The translations under genes were made by a program, and so were the position numbers. The notes under the pieces are model-generated. The model saw only the letters and a list, made by a program, of their open reading frames with translations. It did no database searches and had not been told where the DNA came from. Shown here piece after piece: positions 38,515-47,355 of a stretch of 64,000 nt of DNA. The stretch's first letter is position 1; each line of letters opens with the position of its first letter. The DNA comes from Corynebacterium gerontici (GTDB taxonomy: Bacteria; Actinomycetota; Actinomycetes; Mycobacteriales; Mycobacteriaceae), in contig NZ_CP033897.1 of assembly GCF_003813985.1 (NCBI RefSeq), positions 62,001 through 126,000 of the forward strand. The letters are read 5' to 3'.

Positions 38515-39498
38515 ATGTCGAAAACTCTCCGTCGGGTGTTATTCAGTCTGCTGGCTCTGTTTCTTGTGTTGGGAGTGGCGTCAGTTGCAGGGTTTTTCTG
38601 GGTAACCTCCGGCATCGGGATTACCAAAGCAAATCCCGATGCTGACCAGCGCGACGAAGCTGTTTATCTTGTGATGATCCGTGACACCCGCGCGGGTGGC
38701 AACGCTGAGCTGTTGAAATCAGGCGATGCGTCGGCGTCGGATGTTGGGCGCACGGATGCGATGGTGCTGGCGCGCGTTTTACCTGATGAAAGCATTGATT
38801 TGGTATCGATCCCGCGCGATACGGTGGTAGACATACCGGCTTGCGAGCGCTCGGATGGTTCCAAGTCTGAGCCGGCGCACACCAAGATCAACGCCGCCTA
38901 CGCCTATGGTGCCAGCGCTGTTGTTAACGAGTCTGCCTCAGAAGCGGGCATGCAGTGTGCTTCTCGAACTGTCTCAATGATGACGGGATTGACCTTGGGC
39001 GGCTCGATCGTCCTGGATTCTAAGGGCGTCGAGGGGGTCGTCGATAAGCTTGGTGGCGTCAAACTCTGCGCCACTGCTGAGCAGGCGGCCGCTATTCCCG
39101 GCATGCCTGAGGGCTGCAATGTGGTGGATGGGCAGACAGCCTTTGACTTCTCCCGTGCCCGCGATGGCGTGGATGATGGCTCTGACCTGGCGCGTATTGA
39201 GCGTCAGCAACAGCTTTTGCAAGCGGTGGCAACCGAGTTGCGCGGGCTGTCAATTCCCGGTGATGTGCCCACTTTGTTGTCGATGTCGCATGATTTGGGC
39301 AGTCACGTCACGGCAACAAAGGGCGTGATTTCCTTGGGGAATGCGTCGATGGTGCTGTCTACGTTGAAGAAGGGCAAGATCCAAACCGAAACTGTTCCTG
39401 TGAATCTCACGGCGGATGGCAACAATGTGGTGGTGTCTGAATCGGCGAAGGCGTGGTGGCGCGCGCTGGCAGAGGGTGCGCCGCTGCCCACTAAATGA
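38515..39498 (+). CDS. LytR-CpsA-Psr (LCP) family glycopolymer ligase
   Basis: 327 residues: one N-terminal membrane helix (about 9-28) and an extracytoplasmic LCP domain. TDAMVLARVLPDESIDLVSIPRDT has the arginine and aspartates that bind the polyprenyl pyrophosphate, and AFDFSRARDGVDDGSDLARIERQQ is the second signature. LCP enzymes transfer finished polymers from the lipid carrier to the cell wall; in corynebacteria the acceptor is the peptidoglycan-arabinogalactan layer. It follows the GT4-GNAT gene by 17 bases, so it likely anchors this locus's polymer. Confidence 0.92.
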   Translation: MSKTLRRVLFSLLALFLVLGVASVAGFFWVTSGIGITKANPDADQRDEAVYLVMIRDTRAGGNAELLKSGDASASDVGRTDAMVLARVLPDESIDLVSIPRDTVVDIPACERSDGSKSEPAHTKINAAYAYGASAVVNESASEAGMQCASRTVSMMTGLTLGGSIVLDSKGVEGVVDKLGGVKLCATAEQAAAIPGMPEGCNVVDGQTAFDFSRARDGVDDGSDLARIERQQQLLQAVATELRGLSIPGDVPTLLSMSHDLGSHVTATKGVISLGNASMVLSTLKKGKIQTETVPVNLTADGNNVVVSESAKAWWRALAEGAPLPTK

Positions 39499-39523
39499 TA
39501 ACCATTTGCAGTAGTGTGGGGGT

Positions 39524-40087
39524 ATGGACATCCTCGCTACGCGCATCCGCGATGCTTTGAATTTGAATGATCGGCAGTCGCGCCGGGCATTCTATGAACT
39601 GCTCAAGCGGCTTCGATCAGGTCCGGTTCCTCTTGCCGAACTCAACGTGCAGCAACGCTGGGTTGTGAACCGCGCGCAGGAAATTGAAAGTGACAAAACG
39701 CACGTTCAGGGGCTTCTGCTCACGCATAATGAAACACCGCACCACACGCGCTGGGGATATACATGGTGCGTTTTTGATGCGCTGCTCTGCGAGGCAGTAT
39801 TCGGCGAAGCGTCCAATTTGCGTACTAGTTGCGTGGCCAGCGGCGACCCGGTGATCGTGAACGAAACGGCAGCTCAACGGGTATGGGTGAGTCTGCCCTG
39901 GCGCTTTGAGGAAGGCGTTGGGCTGAGGCAAAGTTTTTGTTGTAAGTCTCGTGCATATCTTCAATTGCCGGAAGCGGCACAGTTGCAAGAAGGGGTGTGC
40001 TTTGTGTCCCTGGCGGAGGCTCGAGAGATTGCTCGAAGGGTGGCAGATCTGCTGCTTCAAGGTGAAGCTGGGGGAATGGCCAGCTAG
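39524..40087 (+). CDS. MerB-like (organomercurial lyase fold) protein
   Basis: 187 residues. GYTWCVFDALLCEAVFG, SCVASGDPV, RVWVSLPW and QSFCCKSRAYL align in order with alkylmercury lyase. The MerB catalytic residues are Cys96, Asp99 and Cys159; here Cys82-x2-Asp85 keeps the spacing and Cys139 or Cys140 is in place of the third. The N-terminal ~65 residues form the usual winged-helix part. There is no merA, merR or merT nearby, so a role in mercury resistance is not shown. A GGGGGT ribosome binding site precedes the ATG. Confidence 0.72.
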   Translation: MDILATRIRDALNLNDRQSRRAFYELLKRLRSGPVPLAELNVQQRWVVNRAQEIESDKTHVQGLLLTHNETPHHTRWGYTWCVFDALLCEAVFGEASNLRTSCVASGDPVIVNETAAQRVWVSLPWRFEEGVGLRQSFCCKSRAYLQLPEAAQLQEGVCFVSLAEAREIARRVADLLLQGEAGGMAS

Positions 40088-40165
40088 CGGCTAGTGCCAT
40101 AGCTTCTAAAGATCTATGCTGTTGAAGGTTATCGGCAGTATTTTGAGGCGAAAGGGGCAGCGCGT

Positions 40166-41203
40166 TTGAATCGGCGTAACTCCAAAGATGAACGGGGCGG
40201 AACTGGCTCTTCTAACGGCTTGATGCGTGGAATGTATCAGCGGGTGGGCTTTGCCCTGGGTGAAGCCCCGAGCCCTAAACATGTTGCGCTGGTGGTGTTT
40301 GCAGCGGTATCGATGTTGCTTGGGTACGCAGTTCTCATCGGCTTCCCACTCATCTATGGAAAAACCGGACTTCTGCCCGCCTTCCTCTTTGGCGCGATGT
40401 TCATTTTGCCCTCGGGCTGGTGGTTTTGGCACATGAACCGCCGAAATCGCATGGCGATGGATCCAGGCACCTACGCCCAAGCAGTGGATCGCAAGTGGCG
40501 ATTCGTGCTTCCCACCGCCGCGCTGGCCTTCATTGCTGGGTGTTTTACGCTCACCGGGTTGGAGCGTCTCGGCCCAGTAGATCCGCCCCAGGCGCTGGGC
40601 AAAATCGATAGTACATCTGACTCCGGAAAGCCAAAGAAAACGGACAGCTCCAAGTCTAAAGGGGAGACGCCCACCCCGAGCTTTGCCCTTCAGTCTGCTA
40701 AACCGAGTGCTGATACGGGCGTGTTCAACGTCCCCGAACGTGCCCGGACCTCGCAGCCTTCGATTCCGATTCTCCAAAACAATGCAAGCCCAAGCGCGAA
40801 GAGCCCCGCGCCCACATTTGAGCCGCCCAGAACTGAGCCGACGGAAGCTCCGCGCCCAACGCAGCCCCCGGCAAATGGCGGCAGCGATGCTCAGCCGGCC
40901 CAACCAACACAACCGACGCAATCGCCAGCTCCGGAGAATCCAACCACTTCCAACCCGCCGACGACAACCAATCCCGACCCCACCCAGCAGCCTGATCCAA
41001 CGCCGGAAAATGGGGCGGACTCAGGTTCGCCCACGAATGAAGCCACTACTCAAGCCGACCCTTCGGATAACGTGACGCAGGGCGCTGCCTCGCAGGCAGT
41101 TTCCACCACGAGTGTTGCCGAAGAAAGCGGCCCGGCAATCCAGGCGTCTACAGCATCGGCTACTGAAGCCGCTGAAAGCGCCGAAGACGCCGAGGCGAAC
41201 TAG
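40166..41203 (+). CDS. Membrane protein with long Pro/Thr/Ser-rich extracytoplasmic tail
   Basis: 345 residues from a TTG start preceded by AAAGGGG. Three hydrophobic segments (about 38-60, 66-84 and 106-126) are followed by more than 200 residues of low-complexity sequence rich in P, T, S, Q and A (TQPPANGGSDAQPAQPTQPT and similar). Such tails often span the cell wall and can be O-mannosylated in actinobacteria. No family recognised; there is no sortase motif at the C-terminus. Confidence 0.7.
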   Translation: MNRRNSKDERGGTGSSNGLMRGMYQRVGFALGEAPSPKHVALVVFAAVSMLLGYAVLIGFPLIYGKTGLLPAFLFGAMFILPSGWWFWHMNRRNRMAMDPGTYAQAVDRKWRFVLPTAALAFIAGCFTLTGLERLGPVDPPQALGKIDSTSDSGKPKKTDSSKSKGETPTPSFALQSAKPSADTGVFNVPERARTSQPSIPILQNNASPSAKSPAPTFEPPRTEPTEAPRPTQPPANGGSDAQPAQPTQPTQSPAPENPTTSNPPTTTNPDPTQQPDPTPENGADSGSPTNEATTQADPSDNVTQGAASQAVSTTSVAEESGPAIQASTASATEAAESAEDAEAN

Positions 41204-41257
41204 TACGTTTTCGCACTTCAGCCACCAAATCGGGGGTCATGTTGTAGCGTTCGAGTC

Positions 41258-41860
41258 ATGAACGATCAACACATTGCTCCAGACCTTATCCGTGGCGATG
41301 ATGGCCGTCTGCGCCCCGCCTGGGCTTCCGAGGACGCCCAGTTGCGCCATTACTATGACCACGAGTGGGGCCGCCCCATCACCAGCGAATCGGGCATGCT
41401 TGAGCGCCTGATTCTGGAGGGTTTCCAGGCAGGCCTGAGCTGGAAAACTATTTTGCAAAAGCGCCAAGCTTTTCGACGTCACCTAGCGCACTTCAACCCC
41501 GACGAACTCGCCACGTTCGGCGAGGAGCAGGTAGAAGCACTCCTGGAGTGCAAGGACATCATTCGTAATCCGCAGAAGATCCGCGCTGCCATCACGAACG
41601 CCCGCGCCACTATTGCCCTGCGCGAACATGGTGGTTTAGTGGCGCTGATCGAGTCCTTCCGCCCCTTAGAGCATCAACGTCCGCCAACGGTAGCGGCAAC
41701 GCCTTCGAGCTCCCCGGAGTCAAAGGCAATGGCCAAGGCGCTCAAAGCTGAAGGCTTCACCTTCGTGGGGCCGACCACCTGCTATGCCCTCATGCAAGCC
41801 ACAGGACTTGTAGACGATCGCCCCCTGGGGGCATCTGGATTGCTGGAGGATGCGCAATAA
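41258..41860 (+). CDS. tag: DNA-3-methyladenine glycosylase I (Tag), zinc ligands absent
   Basis: 200 residues. YYDHEWGRPITSESGMLERLILEGFQAGLSWKTIL is the family hallmark, and SKAMAKALKAEGFTFVGPTTCYALMQATGLVDD the C-terminal core. Tag removes 3-methyladenine from DNA. In E. coli Tag a structural zinc is held by Cys4, His17, His175 and Cys179. Here the N-terminal cysteine (RPAWAS instead of CxW) and the C-terminal His/Cys pair (DRPLGASG) are missing; only the HEW histidine remains. It may be a zinc-free branch. It overlaps the next gene by one base. Confidence 0.9.
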   Translation: MNDQHIAPDLIRGDDGRLRPAWASEDAQLRHYYDHEWGRPITSESGMLERLILEGFQAGLSWKTILQKRQAFRRHLAHFNPDELATFGEEQVEALLECKDIIRNPQKIRAAITNARATIALREHGGLVALIESFRPLEHQRPPTVAATPSSSPESKAMAKALKAEGFTFVGPTTCYALMQATGLVDDRPLGASGLLEDAQ

Positions 41861-42576
41861 TGAGCTGCATGAATCAACGCACAGCAGTAGTGACGGGCGC
41901 ATCCTCGGGTATTGGTGAAGCCACTGCGCGCGCCTTGGCAGCCGATGGATGGCGTGTGATCCTCGGTGCGCGCCGGCTTGAACGCATGGAGGCCATCGCC
42001 CAAGAAATCGGGGGTGAGGCCATTGCCTTAGATGTGACTGATCAAGCCAGTGTGGATGCCTTTGCCACTCAGGTGCAGCGCTGTGATCTTCTAGTCAATA
42101 ATGCCGGAGGCGCTATCGGCTTGAACCCCATCGCCCAGGCCAACGTAGAGGAATGGCAGTGGATGTATGAAGTCAATGTGTTGGGCACGCTGCGCGTGAC
42201 CAAGGCGTTGCTTCCCGCTCTTGAAGCGAGTGCCGGGCACATCATCAATATGAGTTCGATCGCGGGCATTGCTCCCTACGCCGGTGGTGCTGGGTACAAC
42301 GCGGCCAAGTTCGGCGTTTCGGCGATCACGAAGGTGATGCGCATTGAGCTGGCGGAATCGCAGCTTCGCATCACGGAGATCAACCCCGGTCGTGTGGCCA
42401 CCGATTTTTCCCTGGTGCGTTTCCGTGGTGATGAAGCGCAGGCTAACGCGGTGTATGCGGACAAGCTCAACCTCAGCGCCGTGGATATTGCTGAGGCGGT
42501 GCGCTGGACGGCGTCGATGCCCAAACACATGAATATCGACCGCATGGTAATCACCCCGCAAGATCAAGTGATCTGA
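41860..42576 (+). CDS. Short-chain dehydrogenase/reductase
   Basis: 238 residues of classical SDR type: VVTGASSGIGEATARALA (cofactor loop; the arginines after the second strand, GARRLERM, favour NADP), LVNNAGGAIG, the catalytic Ser in INMSSIAG and Y-x3-K in AGYNAAKFG. The substrate is unknown; it resembles YdfG-type dehydrogenases of hydroxy acids such as L-allo-threonine. The start at 41860 overlaps the tag stop; an alternative ATG is at 41869. Confidence 0.88.
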   Translation: MSCMNQRTAVVTGASSGIGEATARALAADGWRVILGARRLERMEAIAQEIGGEAIALDVTDQASVDAFATQVQRCDLLVNNAGGAIGLNPIAQANVEEWQWMYEVNVLGTLRVTKALLPALEASAGHIINMSSIAGIAPYAGGAGYNAAKFGVSAITKVMRIELAESQLRITEINPGRVATDFSLVRFRGDEAQANAVYADKLNLSAVDIAEAVRWTASMPKHMNIDRMVITPQDQVI

Positions 42577-42594
42577 CCCGATACAATGACCCTC

Positions 42595-42885
42595 ATGCAA
42601 GCAGCAGAAGTCAGCATCCGCGATGAATCGATCAAACTCGGCCAATTCATCAAGCTCGCCAGCTTGGTCGAAACCGGCGGCGCGGCAAAAGAGGCGATTG
42701 CTCAAGGCGAGGTCACCGTCAACGGTGAAGTAGATAGCCGTCGCGGCAAAACGCTGCGCGATGGCGACGTGGTCTGCGTGGGTGAGCTCTGCGCCCGCGT
42801 AGTCACCGGCCAAGAAGAAGATGACTACTTTGATGAAGCCACCGCCAACGACGACTTCGACCCCGAAGTGTGGAGGAACATGTAA
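42595..42885 (+). CDS. S4-domain RNA-binding protein (YbcJ/YaaA type)
   Basis: 96 residues with the S4 fold: IKLGQFIKLASLVETGGAAKEAIAQGEVTVNGEVDSRRGKTLRDGDVV. The C-terminus is acidic. It probably binds structured RNA, but the target is not known. I prefer the ATG at 42595 over 42586 because TACAAT (42582-42587) sits seven bases before it, as for a leaderless transcript, and the homologous protein starts here. Confidence 0.85.
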   Translation: MQAAEVSIRDESIKLGQFIKLASLVETGGAAKEAIAQGEVTVNGEVDSRRGKTLRDGDVVCVGELCARVVTGQEEDDYFDEATANDDFDPEVWRNM

Positions 42886-43685
42886 TGCCAGCGTTTCAAG
42901 CCGAACCCGGGATGCCCTACTGGATTGACCTCACCACGAGCGATATCCGCAAATCCACATACTTCTACTCTGAGCTGCTGGGCTGGGAAATTGAAGAGCT
43001 CGACAACGGCTACCGCCTCGCACGCCTTCAGGGATTGCCGGTAGCAGGATTCGTTCCGGCCCCAGAAGACACTCAACAGCCCGACACCTGGATCACCTAC
43101 TTCCTCAGCGATGACATCGACGCCACTTGCAAGGAAGTAACGAAGCTCGGTGGGCGAGTACTCGCCGAGGCGCAAGCAGTGCGCTTGGGCACCATGGCGC
43201 TCTGCGTGGATTCCGCCGGCGCTCTGCTCGGCATCATCCAACCCGCTGGCGAAGATAGCTTCATTGCCGCAGGCGAACCCGGCACCCCCGTGTGGCATGA
43301 ACTCACCTGCACCACCCGCTATGAGGAGGCTGTGGCGTTCTACCGCGGCCTCTTTGACTGGGTGACGGCGGCGATGGATGAAATGGAATACACCACGGCG
43401 CTTGTCGACGGCGCAGCCTTCGCCGGTATCTTCAACGCCAAGGGCCACTTCCCACCCCAGGTGCCCAGCTTCTGGCAAAGCTACCTGGGTGTGGCCTCCA
43501 TCGACGAGGCCGTATCCAAGGTGCCAGAACTCGGCGGCGAAGTCATCCGTGAGCCTTGGGATTCCCCCTTCGGCCGCATGGCCATCATCGCCGACAGTAC
43601 CGGAGCCACCTGCACCCTGTGTGAGGTTGATGAGCCCGTAGAAGAACCACGCGAATCCGACCCCCTCGAAGGCATTGAGCTCTAG
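42885..43685 (+). CDS. VOC-superfamily protein (two glyoxalase-like domains)
   Basis: 266 residues from the ATG at 42885, which overlaps the preceding stop (TAATG) and has GGAGG eight bases upstream. Two tandem VOC modules are visible: PYWIDLTTSDIRKSTYFYSELLGWE and VWHELTCTTRYEEAVAFYRGLFDW. This matches the family of the mycobacterial antigen Rv0577/CFP30B. The enzymatic role is unproven; methylglyoxal handling and cofactor binding have been proposed for relatives. Confidence 0.85.
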   Translation: MPAFQAEPGMPYWIDLTTSDIRKSTYFYSELLGWEIEELDNGYRLARLQGLPVAGFVPAPEDTQQPDTWITYFLSDDIDATCKEVTKLGGRVLAEAQAVRLGTMALCVDSAGALLGIIQPAGEDSFIAAGEPGTPVWHELTCTTRYEEAVAFYRGLFDWVTAAMDEMEYTTALVDGAAFAGIFNAKGHFPPQVPSFWQSYLGVASIDEAVSKVPELGGEVIREPWDSPFGRMAIIADSTGATCTLCEVDEPVEEPRESDPLEGIEL

Positions 43686-43998
43686 CCAGCCATTCGAGCT
43701 CAGCGACACCGAAGAAGCGGTGCTCCAAGCAGTCGACGCCATCCCGGCTGGGCAAGTGCGCAGCTATGGAGAGATCGCCGAGCAAGTGGGCTGCGACCCT
43801 CGCTGGGTGGGCGCCATCATGGCTCGCCTTGGCGCGGGCACCAATTGGTGGCGAGTAGTGCGCGCCGACGGCACCTCAGCCGTGGCCGAGCGGGCGCGCA
43901 CGCACTGGAACGCGGAAGCGATTCCCAATGACGGTCGGCGTGTCAGCCCAAAAATTTTGCGACGTCGCGCACACGCTCCCGAGCCACCGCTGGAGTAG
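43675..43998 (+). CDS. Alkyltransferase-like (ATL) DNA-binding protein
   Basis: 107 residues from a TTG overlapping the previous gene by 11 bases. The sequence VLQAVDAIPAGQVRSYGEIAEQVGCDPRWVGAIMARLGAGTNWWRVVRADG matches the O6-alkylguanine-DNA methyltransferase fold. The reactive PCHR cysteine is replaced by tryptophan (NWWRV), the mark of ATL proteins, which bind O6-alkylguanine and recruit nucleotide excision repair. The C-terminus is basic and overlaps the convergent esterase gene by 56 bases. Confidence 0.85.
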   Translation: MSSSQPFELSDTEEAVLQAVDAIPAGQVRSYGEIAEQVGCDPRWVGAIMARLGAGTNWWRVVRADGTSAVAERARTHWNAEAIPNDGRRVSPKILRRRAHAPEPPLE

Positions 43999-44812
43999 AC
44001 AAGCGATGTTCCGAAACGTATTCGCGCACCTCTGCCTGCTGCTCAGCCCACTGGTAGCGCCCGGCGATCGCGTCCTGGGAAGCCACCTGGATCAGCGTTG
44101 AGCCCGCCGCCAACTGTTTCGGGAACTTAACCTCTTGGCGAACATCCCCCGGCAGCATCGAAAGATCCAGGTGAGGGAAAGTCAGCGCCAAGCGGTCAAA
44201 AGGCACCTCCGACAACACAGCTAGCGCACCACCGGAAGAATATCCCCACCCCACGAGCGATGATGGCTCCTGCTCACGTTTGATCCATTCGGCAGCCTTA
44301 CGCACCGAAGCGATCACATCCGGCAGTGAGTATTCGGGGACCAGGGGATAATCCAAGTCCAGGAATGTCACACCGGAAAGGTTCGCCACCGCAGCAACCT
44401 CAGGGCGCCAAGCGTTTTCCAGTGCAACGCCTGAACCTTTCCACCAACCACCGGGGTGCAGGGAGATGCCCCATGCCCCGCTGGGCTGTTCCGGGCGGAT
44501 GATCGTTCCACCCACCTCCGGCACATCGGTGGTATCCACGCCCCGAGCAAAGGCAACGCCGGGAGTGGAGTGATCCACCGCCGCACCCAACATGATCATC
44601 GCGGCGTGGGTGCTGCGATCCGCCAAACGTGCATCGTAGGTGTCGGCGTCGGCGGGGTCACTGGGATTCTCGGACCACGGCGGGTTCTTCTCCGGCTGCT
44701 CATAGTGGGCATATATGTAGGAGGAGAGTTGGGCGAGTTGCTCCTCCGCGCTGAGCTCCCGCTCATGCCCACCTACCTGCCACTCCTGACGCATTTGCTG
44801 CTCGTCCATCAT
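43943..44812 (-). CDS. Alpha/beta hydrolase (HSL-like esterase)
   Basis: 289 residues. LHPGGWWKGSG is the oxyanion-hole HGGG-like motif, GWGYSSGGALA is the nucleophile elbow, and ASQDAIAGRYQWA may supply the acid. The final histidine is not obvious; EHRLSTP near the end is the candidate. Probably a cytosolic esterase of unknown substrate. It starts three bases after the M13 peptidase stop, so the two are co-transcribed. Confidence 0.78.
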   Translation of the reverse strand: MMDEQQMRQEWQVGGHERELSAEEQLAQLSSYIYAHYEQPEKNPPWSENPSDPADADTYDARLADRSTHAAMIMLGAAVDHSTPGVAFARGVDTTDVPEVGGTIIRPEQPSGAWGISLHPGGWWKGSGVALENAWRPEVAAVANLSGVTFLDLDYPLVPEYSLPDVIASVRKAAEWIKREQEPSSLVGWGYSSGGALAVLSEVPFDRLALTFPHLDLSMLPGDVRQEVKFPKQLAAGSTLIQVASQDAIAGRYQWAEQQAEVREYVSEHRLSTPAVARERVRDVAKFLG

Positions 44813-44815
44813 CGC

Positions 44816-46756
44816 CTACCAGATCGTGACGCGCTGATTGGGGTCGATCCACATCTTGGATCCCTCTTCTACATCGAAAGCCTCGTAGAGCTCGCCGATG
44901 TTGCCAGCGATGACATTGCAGCGGAACTCAGCAGGGGAGTGGGGATCCACTGCGAGGTATTGCTGCGCCAGCTCGGCGCGAATCTTCGAACGCCACACTC
45001 GTGCCCACGCCATAAAGAGGCGCTGAAGGCCACTGAACTCTTTGCCTTCCAGGGAGGGATCGCCGTCGCGGACGTCGAAAAGCAGCTTAGGTGCGGAGTC
45101 GAAGTCCAGCCCCTGGTCTTCTAGATATTTGCGGTACGCCACCACGGCGATACCGAGACCGCCGAGGTCGCCGATGTTTTCGCCCAAGGTGAAGCGGCCA
45201 TTCACGCCCGTGGTCTCAATGCCTGATTCTTCGAGCACGCTGGGCACGAGGCCATTGAACTGCTCGACGAGTTTCGCCGTGAGGTCATTGAAAGCCTCCC
45301 AATCCTCATTCGTCCACCAGGAATTGAGATTGCCGTCGCCGTCGTACTGGCTGCCTTGATCGTCGAAACCGTGCCCAATTTCGTGGCCGATCACCGCACC
45401 AATGGCACCGAACTTCTCCGCCGCATCATCCTCAGGCGCGTAGAAGGGCGGGCGCAGAATCGCCGCAGGGAACGTGATGTCATTGACCACGGGATTGTAG
45501 AAAGCGTTTACCGTCTGCGGAGTCGTCACCCACTCCGAACGATCAACAGGCTTGCCGATCTTGCCCAGCTCATAGTCATGATTGAACGCCGCACCAGCGC
45601 GCACATTGGCCAGCAGATCTTCGCCCTTCGAAGAAAACTCCAGGCCCTCAAAACTGCGCCACTGATCCGGATACCCGATCTTCGCCTGGAACTTCTCCAA
45701 CTTCTCTAAAGCCTTCTGGCGAGTAATCGGCGTCATCCACTCCAACTGGCCAATGCGCTCCCGGTACGCGGCGATCAAGTAATCCACCAAACGCACCATC
45801 TCATCCTTCGAAGAAGGCGGGAAATGCTCAGCCACGAACAACTGGCCGAGCTCCTCGCCAACCATCGACTCGACAAGCTGCAAACCGCGCTTCCACCGAT
45901 CACGCTGCTGCGTCGCACCCGAAAGCCTCTTGCCATAAAACTCGAAATCAGCCCTCGACACCTCAGGCGCCAACGCGCCCGCGCGTGCATGCAACACATG
46001 CCAATACACCCACGCCCGCCACTGGCCCAAACGCTCCTCAACCAGCAACGACTCCAAATGCTCCACAAACGAAGGCATCATCACATTCACACGGAAATCC
46101 GGTAAACCCGCCGCCCGCAACAACGCCTGAACACGCGCCGGAAGCTGCCCCAACTCACGCGGATTATACGTCTTCACCGCATCACGAGACTCCACAACAT
46201 CCCAATGACCAGCAGCGATATCCTTTTCAAGCTTGACGACGTCCCCCGCCATCGCCTCAGCCGACACCCCCTCAGGCAGCGACAACAACCCCAACATCCT
46301 CGCCACATGACGCTCATACTCAGCCAACAACTCCGCATGCGCAGGATCCCGGTAATACGCCTCATCCGGCAAACCAAGACCACTTTGCATCACCCAAGCA
46401 ATCGCTTCCTCGGCGCCAGCATCCTTCGCCACAAAACACCCAAGCGGCGAACCAACACCCACCCGATCCAAACGACCAAGCACCCCAAGCAACTCATCAA
46501 CCGAGCCAAACTCCAACAAATCCCCATCAAGCGCCCCCAAACCACCGCGCTCAACCCCATCAACATCCATAAACGAAGCAAACAAACACCCCGCCCGCGA
46601 AGCCTCATCCGACTCCACCAACGCCCTCACATCATCCTCAGCACGATCCCGCAACGCATAAAACGTGCCATCCACACCCCGATCCTCCGGAATCACATGC
46701 GACTCCAACCACGGACCATTCACCAAACCAAACAAATCACTCAAAACAACAGTCAT
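44816..46756 (-). CDS. M13-family zinc metallopeptidase (PepO/neprilysin type)
   Basis: 646 residues from the ATG at 46756; the frame reaches a GTG at 46765. The zinc motif HEIGHGFDDQG is near residue 456, ENIGDLGG supplies the third ligand, and the C-terminal CNVIAGNIGELYEAFDV block is intact. VNAFYNP is the usual substrate-binding segment. M13 enzymes cleave oligopeptides. No signal peptide, so the enzyme is probably cytosolic. A TATTGT -10 lies so close to the start that the mRNA may be leaderless. The 5' third is strikingly G+T-rich on the coding strand compared with the rest. Confidence 0.93.
   Translation of the reverse strand: MTVVLSDLFGLVNGPWLESHVIPEDRGVDGTFYALRDRAEDDVRALVESDEASRAGCLFASFMDVDGVERGGLGALDGDLLEFGSVDELLGVLGRLDRVGVGSPLGCFVAKDAGAEEAIAWVMQSGLGLPDEAYYRDPAHAELLAEYERHVARMLGLLSLPEGVSAEAMAGDVVKLEKDIAAGHWDVVESRDAVKTYNPRELGQLPARVQALLRAAGLPDFRVNVMMPSFVEHLESLLVEERLGQWRAWVYWHVLHARAGALAPEVSRADFEFYGKRLSGATQQRDRWKRGLQLVESMVGEELGQLFVAEHFPPSSKDEMVRLVDYLIAAYRERIGQLEWMTPITRQKALEKLEKFQAKIGYPDQWRSFEGLEFSSKGEDLLANVRAGAAFNHDYELGKIGKPVDRSEWVTTPQTVNAFYNPVVNDITFPAAILRPPFYAPEDDAAEKFGAIGAVIGHEIGHGFDDQGSQYDGDGNLNSWWTNEDWEAFNDLTAKLVEQFNGLVPSVLEESGIETTGVNGRFTLGENIGDLGGLGIAVVAYRKYLEDQGLDFDSAPKLLFDVRDGDPSLEGKEFSGLQRLFMAWARVWRSKIRAELAQQYLAVDPHSPAEFRCNVIAGNIGELYEAFDVEEGSKMWIDPNQRVTIW
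45118..45139. repeat. Possible degenerate copy of the 22-bp palindrome
   Basis: The left arm CTTCTAGATAT is intact but the right arm is not. It lies in the M13 peptidase gene, where it encodes Y-L-E on the minus strand, the same frame used by the other intragenic copies. It may be chance. Confidence 0.35.
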
Positions 46757-46800
46757 ACGCACCACAATAGCGGTGAAAACAGAACCGGTATCTTAAAAGC

Positions 46801-47355
46801 ATGGCGTACTACCAGTTCAGGCCGGCCGTGCCCAAAAGAATCTGGGCCCTCACTCTCTTTCTTCTAGCTATATGTCTAGGAGGGCCGGTCATCGCAGCCA
46901 AACTCGTGCCCGTCATCGACACCAAACCAACCCCGGTTTTGCTCGGCAGTGAAGAAGAAGGATGGTCCATTCAGCTTCACGACGCCACCGGTGCGCCAGT
47001 GAAATGCCTGCAAACGGTCGGTGATGTCGTCGAAAAGCAATGGGATTGCGACGGAACAACCATCTCAACGATGCTCTACACCGGAAGCGAAGACCAAAAC
47101 AACACCTTCCAGCGATACCTACGGCTCAAAGCGCTCCAACCAAGCGACGTCCAACACCGCGGCCACCTCCGCGCCGCCCACAACGACACCGACGCCGGAG
47201 CCGTCAGCCTCGCCCGCACCATCAACGACACCGAATACACCCTCTGCGTCTACCTCCAAGGCAACAACTTCCAACCCCTCTACACCACCGTCCTCGAACA
47301 ACTCAGCGCCGACGTCGCTGAACAGCCCCAAAAGGAAGCACAAACCGCAGCATGA
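46801..47355 (+). CDS. Membrane-anchored protein of unknown function
   Basis: 184 residues: one N-terminal membrane segment (about 14-34) followed by a soluble extracytoplasmic domain with two cysteines (KCLQ and WDCDG) that could pair. No family recognised. A TATCTT -10 is six bases before the ATG, so the transcript is probably leaderless. The membrane segment is partly encoded by a copy of the 22-bp palindrome (LLAICLGG). The last third is extremely C+A-rich. It overlaps the PrsW-like gene by four bases. Confidence 0.7.
   Translation: MAYYQFRPAVPKRIWALTLFLLAICLGGPVIAAKLVPVIDTKPTPVLLGSEEEGWSIQLHDATGAPVKCLQTVGDVVEKQWDCDGTTISTMLYTGSEDQNNTFQRYLRLKALQPSDVQHRGHLRAAHNDTDAGAVSLARTINDTEYTLCVYLQGNNFQPLYTTVLEQLSADVAEQPQKEAQTAA
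46861..46882. repeat. 22-bp palindromic element, copy 2 (intragenic)
   Basis: CTTCTAGCTAT with right arm ATGTCTAGGAG. In frame within the gene at 46801, encoding LLAICLGG in its transmembrane helix. Confidence 0.85.
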
